Shown: positions 59,943-64,000 of the stretch, one piece after another
How positions within the stretch are numbered: the first letter of the stretch is position 1
Layout: each line of letters starts with the position of its first letter
NCBI GenBank assembly: GCA_031411495.1
Contig: JANOBD010000180.1
Location: 67,072 to 131,071, forward strand
Direction of reading: 5' to 3'
From: JANOBD01 sp031411495
GTDB taxonomy: Bacteria > Planctomycetota > Phycisphaerae > Tepidisphaerales > Tepidisphaeraceae
DNA length: 64,000 bases
The notes under the pieces: generated by a model
The model's database searches: none
Seen by the model: the letters and a program-made list of their open reading frames with translations, nothing else
Told to the model about the DNA's origin: nothing
Position numbers and translations under genes: made by a program

Positions 59943-60053
59943 AAATGACCAAACCACAATGACCAACAAGAACCCAAATACCAATATCCAAGCATCCGCG
60001 TCATTCAACTCTGGTCATTGGGCATTTATTGGTGATTGGCACTTGGTCATTCC
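59943..60053. repeat. Quasi-palindromic spacer element, AATGACCAA family
   Basis: Left arm AAATGACCAAACCACAATGA followed by CCAA. Right arm TTGGTGATTGGCACTTGGTC followed by ATT, with a further CTGGTCATTGGGCATT inside. It fills the spacer between the amidohydrolase and acetyltransferase genes. Confidence 0.65.
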
Positions 60054-60928
60054 AAGCCCAGCAGTTCCAGAGCATCCCGCTCCACGATGCCCCGAAGCGC
60101 CTCGCGCGGGATGACCGGCAGGTTCGTGCCCTGCACGAGCTGGTTGATCGAGAAGAGCGCTTCGATGCAGTCGGATGGCTTGGTGTATGGGAAGTCGGAG
60201 CCGAAGAGCAGCTTGTCGACCACGCCGTACTGATACGCGGAGACGAGCGCGTTGTAGCCCGGCCACGGACGCAGGAAGAGGCCGCTGATATCGCTGAAAA
60301 CGTGCTGGTGCTTGCCGAGAAGGATCACCGACTCATCGATCCAGGGCTGGCCCATCTGCGCGATGACGATGCGAAGGTTCGGGAACGATCGAGCGACTTC
60401 GTCGAGGAGGAACGGCCGGCCGAACTCGAGCTTGCTCTGCTCGTTCATCAGCCCGCCGGGGTGGAAGACGACCGGCATTTTCGCCTTCTCACACTGCTCG
60501 TAGAGCTTCATGGCGCGAGTGTCGGAAGGATGAAAATCCTGGCCCGAAGGGGAGAGCGCCACGCCGCGGAGCTTAAGCTGTTCGCGGGCGATGACGAGAT
60601 CGTCCAACGCGGACGGCTCGGTCGGGTCAATGCCGGCGAAACCAATGAGCCGGGTCGGGTCTCTGCCGACGTATTTTGAAACAAAATCGTTGGGTACGTG
60701 TGCCTTGAGGTGCCGGCTGCGAAATCCCAGGACGATCGCCTTGTCGACGCCGCGCGTCTGCTCGGCGGGGGCTTCAGGATGGGCGGCGGGAACGACGCGC
60801 TGCACGACGCGGCCGGATGGACTGAGCCGGAACGCTGCCTTCCGCTCGGCGGGCGAGAGTTCGCCTAAGTCGACGGACCCTAACTGCTCCGGCGACTGCC
60901 AGACGTGCGTATGACAATCAATGATCAT
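60047..60928 (-). CDS. Amidohydrolase family (amidohydro_2) metal-dependent hydrolase/decarboxylase
   Basis: 293 residues, TIM barrel. It starts with the metal motif MIIDCHTHVWQSPEQL, then LIGFAGIDPTEPSALDDLVI near 95, VVFHPGGLMNEQSKLEFGRP near 152, LRIVIAQMGQPWIDESVI near 183 and LFGSDFPYTKPSDCIEALFS near 240. This is the ACMSD/2-pyrone-4,6-dicarboxylate-hydrolase-like branch. Substrate unknown. Single gene; the last codons touch the repeat element. Confidence 0.88.
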   Translation of the reverse strand: MIIDCHTHVWQSPEQLGSVDLGELSPAERKAAFRLSPSGRVVQRVVPAAHPEAPAEQTRGVDKAIVLGFRSRHLKAHVPNDFVSKYVGRDPTRLIGFAGIDPTEPSALDDLVIAREQLKLRGVALSPSGQDFHPSDTRAMKLYEQCEKAKMPVVFHPGGLMNEQSKLEFGRPFLLDEVARSFPNLRIVIAQMGQPWIDESVILLGKHQHVFSDISGLFLRPWPGYNALVSAYQYGVVDKLLFGSDFPYTKPSDCIEALFSINQLVQGTNLPVIPREALRGIVERDALELLGLE

Positions 60929-61345
60929 CGTGGTTGCCGTTCCCGTATCAGACCCGCGGAGCGACCTCTGCGGCCAGGTCAGTGTAGACGAACCCGGCCG
61001 CAGATCAAAACGGGGCGGAAGTCACCCCGAAACGGCGTCGCGACGCGTCCTGGTGCTGTATTGCGACTGTTTGCGCAGCGAAAGCGATCACCAAACAATC
61101 AGAGCGATACGGTGTCTAACTGAAGTATGGGCAATCAGTTGGAAGCGACAAGGTTATCGGGCGCGCTGCGCGAACGAGTCGAAACGCGCAGCATCGACGG
61201 GAATGGAAGGTGCTCGATTTGCCTCTGCTCGTTCGCGAACGTCGTCAGCGGCAGGGCAATTGGCATCGAAGTCTCGGTTGATTCCAATCGGGCTCGCGTT
61301 ATGCGGGTTTGAAAGGTCGGCCGGCAACGTTACAAGGAGTCGCCA
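60929..61345. other. Intergenic region, no gene seen
   Basis: 417 nt between the divergent amidohydrolase and beta-helix genes. Short open frames lack protein-like features. AAGGAG 6 nt before ATG 61346 is the only recognisable signal. Confidence 0.55.
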
Positions 61346-63673
61346 ATGCCCGTCACTTCCCAGAATGTCCCAAAACTTCCTACTCTTGTCTGTTTTGCGT
61401 TCTCCATCTTCACACGGCCGGCGTGCGCGGACGCGATCGCCGATCGGCTCGATGCGATCGAACATCGTCTGACGCGGATCGAGATGGTGGTTCAAGTCCC
61501 GCCGACAACCCGACCCGCCACGCAACCCGCCACGCAGCCCGCTCCCGCGGCGGTCCCCGTCCGGGCCGACACGTTTGCCGCCGCTCGAGCGGCGATCCTT
61601 AACGGCTCGAAATGGATTCAAACCACGGGCATCGAAGTGGCCGCGGACCTCGATGCCCGCGGCGCGCTCATCGAATTGCTTCCCGGCGGGCCGAACTGGA
61701 AGCCGGCGATCTCGCTCACCGGCGACGCCATGCTGCTCAACGCGACTCTCAAGACGCCGCCATCCACCTTCAACGCGGCTGGCCAGCGGACCGGTTTCTA
61801 CAAGGCGCTCACGGCGATGGGTCGAAGCATGTCGCTCAAGAATGTCACCATCGCTCCCGATGCCGGCTTCTGCATCCATGTCCAGCAAGGCCGGCTGGCG
61901 ATGGAAAACGTGAAGGCGACCACGTTCAGCGAGTACTTCGTCTTCCAGAACGATGGGACGTTCACTTCCGCCAGGAACTGTGAAGTGAAAGGCGGCTCGC
62001 GCGCCGAGAGTGTTTGGCGCGTCGCCGGTGCGAATTATCTGATTGAAGACTGCATCCTCGACAACAGCCAGGGCGGCAAGGCCGTGCTCCGCGGCGACTC
62101 GCCCGGCGACGAAACCACGCCCGGCGGGATCGTCCGTCGAACGAGAATCGTCGGCCAGATCGGGCCCAATCCCCTGACCGAGGATGACGGCGGCCAGATG
62201 TTCGGAATCGATCGCTGGCGTCTTGCCGAAGGCGGGGTCTATCAACTCGACTATACGCGCAAGCCGGAGACGATCGCCTTCGCCCGGCAGATGTACCTCA
62301 ATGGCGCGACGGCCGAACAGATCGTCCGCGCGGCGGCGGACAAGTTCATCGACGCCCAGCAACTGGCAAAAGTCGTCAAAGGCAAGACGCGCTTGAGCGA
62401 TGCGGACATCAAGCTCACGCTCGACTACCGCGCGAAAGAGGTCGGCCGCCAGAGCCGGTTCCTGATCGAAGACTGCGAAATCATCAGCGACCTCCGCCTC
62501 AATGCGCGAGCGACCGGAACGATCCGCAACACGAGCATCACCAGTTCCGAAACCACCACGCCCCTCAGCGGCAACTCGCAACCGACCTATCCGTACCCGA
62601 CCGATCGCGTGATCGTCGGTGGCGAGCAGAAGCCGCCGCCGGACGTGACCTTCGACCATGTCGAGATCAAAGGCGGCCCGTCGATCGGCATCGATCTGAA
62701 AGCCTGGCCATCTCTCAAGTTCCTCAACGGCTCGACGTATCGGGAAAACGTGATCAGCGCCGAGTCGCGCGTTCCGATCTTCAACAGCACCGGCGTGGAA
62801 ATCGCCGGCACGACACGTATCACCACCGTCGGCGGGCTGACGTACCCGACGCCGTTCGGAGAGGCGTCGGCATGGGTCGGTGGCTACGACGGTCCCGGGG
62901 GGACGGATGCGCGGCCGGCCGACTGGTCGCGGCGCTGGCGCGACTATGACGAGTCAAAGCTCCGCGCCTTCGCGCGCTCGCTCAAGTCGCCGATCGTCGT
63001 GATCGACATCGAGCACTGGGAAGTCGACCCGGTCAAGGACGGCGAAGAGACCGCGCGCACTTGGCTCAACAAGCTCGCGGCGTTGTGCCGGACGATCAAA
63101 CAGGAACGGCCGGACATCGTCGTCGGCTGCTACGACATCCTTCCCGCTTCCAACTACTGGGCACTGGTCAACTGGGGAGCGTGGCAGCGCTGGAAGGAGA
63201 CGGGCCAGAAGAACAACGAACTTCCGGACGCATGGTGGGCCGCGAAGGAGCAGGAGTATCGAAACGACTTCGCGGCGTGGCAGCAGACCAATGATTTCAC
63301 GAAGTCGATCCTCCTGCCGGCCGTGGACGCGTTGTTCCCGAGCATCTATCCGAACTATCGCATCGGCGAGGCGCCGCGACCGGGTTCGATCCCCGGCTCG
63401 CTCGAGATGGATGGCGACGTCGTCCGGCTGAAGATCGAGGAATCGAAACGAATTGCGGAAGGCAAGCCGGTCTACCCGTACTACTGGCCGATCATCAAGG
63501 AAGACGGCGGGGAAATCGCCGACGCGGCGCGGACATCGCACACGATCGACACGGCCATCGCGGCCGGAGCGAGCGGAATCGTGATCTGGAGCGACGTTCG
63601 TCCTCGCGAGGTCATCGAGCAGACATTCCAGGCCGCCCGCGAGGTTTCGACCACTCGCCGGGCAGCGGAGTAA
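61346..63673 (+). CDS. Large secreted beta-helix plus TIM-barrel protein
   Basis: 775 residues. A signal-like N-terminus (PTLVCFAFSIFTRPACADA) is followed by a short coiled coil (IADRLDAIEHRLTRIEMVVQ) and a Thr/Gln/Pro linker (TTRPATQPATQPAPAAVPV). Residues about 75-490 look like a right-handed parallel beta-helix (GAMLL-type rungs such as MSLKNVTIAPDAGFCIHVQQ, YLIEDCILDNSQGGKAVLRG, FLIEDCEIISDLRLNARATG). Residues about 520-770 resemble a glycosidase-like TIM barrel (IVVIDIEHWEVDPVKDG, PDIVVGCYDILPASNYW, AGASGIVIWSDVRPREVIEQ). Such beta-helices usually bind or cleave polysaccharide. The strong AAGGAG site and separate location suggest its own transcript. Confidence 0.75.
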   Translation: MPVTSQNVPKLPTLVCFAFSIFTRPACADAIADRLDAIEHRLTRIEMVVQVPPTTRPATQPATQPAPAAVPVRADTFAAARAAILNGSKWIQTTGIEVAADLDARGALIELLPGGPNWKPAISLTGDAMLLNATLKTPPSTFNAAGQRTGFYKALTAMGRSMSLKNVTIAPDAGFCIHVQQGRLAMENVKATTFSEYFVFQNDGTFTSARNCEVKGGSRAESVWRVAGANYLIEDCILDNSQGGKAVLRGDSPGDETTPGGIVRRTRIVGQIGPNPLTEDDGGQMFGIDRWRLAEGGVYQLDYTRKPETIAFARQMYLNGATAEQIVRAAADKFIDAQQLAKVVKGKTRLSDADIKLTLDYRAKEVGRQSRFLIEDCEIISDLRLNARATGTIRNTSITSSETTTPLSGNSQPTYPYPTDRVIVGGEQKPPPDVTFDHVEIKGGPSIGIDLKAWPSLKFLNGSTYRENVISAESRVPIFNSTGVEIAGTTRITTVGGLTYPTPFGEASAWVGGYDGPGGTDARPADWSRRWRDYDESKLRAFARSLKSPIVVIDIEHWEVDPVKDGEETARTWLNKLAALCRTIKQERPDIVVGCYDILPASNYWALVNWGAWQRWKETGQKNNELPDAWWAAKEQEYRNDFAAWQQTNDFTKSILLPAVDALFPSIYPNYRIGEAPRPGSIPGSLEMDGDVVRLKIEESKRIAEGKPVYPYYWPIIKEDGGEIADAARTSHTIDTAIAAGASGIVIWSDVRPREVIEQTFQAAREVSTTRRAAE

Positions 63674-63755
63674 AGGTCCGCGACGACAGCCAATCTTCCG
63701 CGCCGTGGCCCGTTCCATTGCCAACGGGCTCAAGTGCTGGTAGGACAACGGGAAG

Positions 63756-63829
63756 CAGGGTGTAGCTCAGCTTGGTAGAGCGTCTGGTTTGGGACCAGAA
63801 AGTCGTAGGTTCAAATCCTATCACCCTGA
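63756..63829 (+). tRNA. tRNA-Pro (anticodon TGG)
   Basis: Full cloverleaf: acceptor CAGGGTG/CACCCTG, D arm GCTC...GAGC, anticodon stem TCTGG/CCAGA around loop TTTGGGA with TGG at 63790-63792, and T arm GTAGG-TTCAAAT-CCTAT. The discriminator is A; the CCA end is not encoded. It reads CCA and probably other CCN codons. Confidence 0.95.
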
Positions 63830-64000
63830 ATTCCTGTTGAATCCATTTGGCAATTCACGTCGTGACGCCTTCTTGTGGCCCGGGGCTCGGCTTTCCGTCC
63901 GTACTTCGATGGCCGTGGGCGCGGCGGCGACAATCGTGCAACGCAGAACCGGCGTTGGGCCGGGCACCACGCCATCCACCGAGTGCAAAATGGAAACCGC

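Noticed and set aside
61154..62659. Minus-strand open frame of 501 codons over the beta-helix gene
   Set aside because: Arg/Asp/Val-rich shadow of the sense gene, no family features.
63756..63829. tRNA-Pro as an integration site of a mobile island
   Set aside because: No integrase and no duplicated tRNA 3' end could be seen; the tRNA is too near the window edge to judge the right side.
1..64000. CRISPR array
   Set aside because: No direct repeats of constant length with unique spacers; the tandem units in the spacer elements are too short and have no spacers.
1..64000. Insertion sequence, transposase or prophage genes
   Set aside because: No DDE or tyrosine/serine recombinase motif was found in any plausible protein, and no phage structural genes are present.

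Overview
The window reads as chromosomal DNA of a Planctomycetota bacterium, most likely class Phycisphaerae and perhaps near Tepidisphaerales/Humisphaera. The evidence is type II pseudopilin-like proteins with a C-terminal H-x9-DG-like motif, a PEP-CTERM protein with dockerin-like repeats, a GYF_2+DUF4190 protein, several signal-peptide proteins rich in TQPAT-like linkers, ABC-2 permeases fused in tandem, and weak or absent Shine-Dalgarno sites at many starts. The taxonomic placement is inferred from gene content, not from a marker-gene search.

Layout. 1-4.3 kb: end of an ABC-2 exporter operon (ATPase, double permease, HEAT-repeat lipoprotein-like protein). 4.3-25.2 kb: a carbohydrate catabolic island. 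Minus-strand operon A (13,948 to 4,323) has seven tightly packed genes: Gfo/Idh/MocA dehydrogenase, SSS symporter, HpcH/HpaI aldolase, kelch mutarotase-like lipoprotein, GHL6-type glycosidase with a beta-galactosidase trimerisation domain, a phosphomannose-isomerase-like cupin and a second SSS symporter. Minus-strand operon B (25,159 to 17,431) has two large secreted GHL-type proteins (one fused to HEAT repeats), a D-2-hydroxyacid dehydrogenase and a secreted protein of unknown function. Between them, on the plus strand, lie a pseudopilin and a PEP-CTERM/dockerin surface protein. A 13-bp near-palindrome (ATTTGCAGCAAAT) occurs exactly in front of operon A and in front of the pseudopilin gene, with degenerate copies before the pseudopilin gene and operon B. 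I read this as a shared operator, so the island may be one regulon. 25.9-27.6 kb: a PIG-L deacetylase/NagB-like pair.

27.7-36.3 kb is mostly housekeeping: pdxJ, mutM, a GYF/DUF4190 membrane protein, another dockerin-like secreted protein, fabI, a second pseudopilin, rpsP-trmD-rplS (no rimM between them), YraN and TatD. 36.4-41.9 kb: a minus-strand reductive pyrimidine catabolism operon (class III aminotransferase, dihydropyrimidinase, NCS1 permease, PreA without its ferredoxin domain). 42.2-49.1 kb: a sugar isomerase-like gene and a nucleotide-sugar cluster (C-methyltransferase, RfbF, PIG-L deacetylase, RfbG, RfbC, DUF4910) that fits a CDP-activated 3-C-methyl-6-deoxyhexose for surface polysaccharide. 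49.2-54.8 kb: MoxR/Mg-chelatase-like ATPase, bifunctional nuclease, and a MacAB/Lol-like tripartite exporter. 54.9-61 kb: DnaJ-like protein, gltX-pssA-psd, an acetyltransferase and an amidohydrolase. 61.3-63.7 kb: a large secreted beta-helix/TIM-barrel protein. A tRNA-Pro(TGG) follows at the right end.

Most notable points. (1) The putative operator and the catabolic regulon it defines. (2) At least eight intergenic quasi-palindromic elements built from short imperfect tandem units with a reverse-complement arm, all between 33 and 60 kb and none in the first 32 kb, one of which appears to supply the start codon and N-terminus of an ABC ATPase. (3) A roughly 63-residue helix-turn-helix-like insertion directly after the KLSKR motif of glutamyl-tRNA synthetase. 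(4) A DUF4910 protein that appears to have lost an expected active-site glutamate. I saw no CRISPR array, insertion sequence, prophage or toxin-antitoxin pair.
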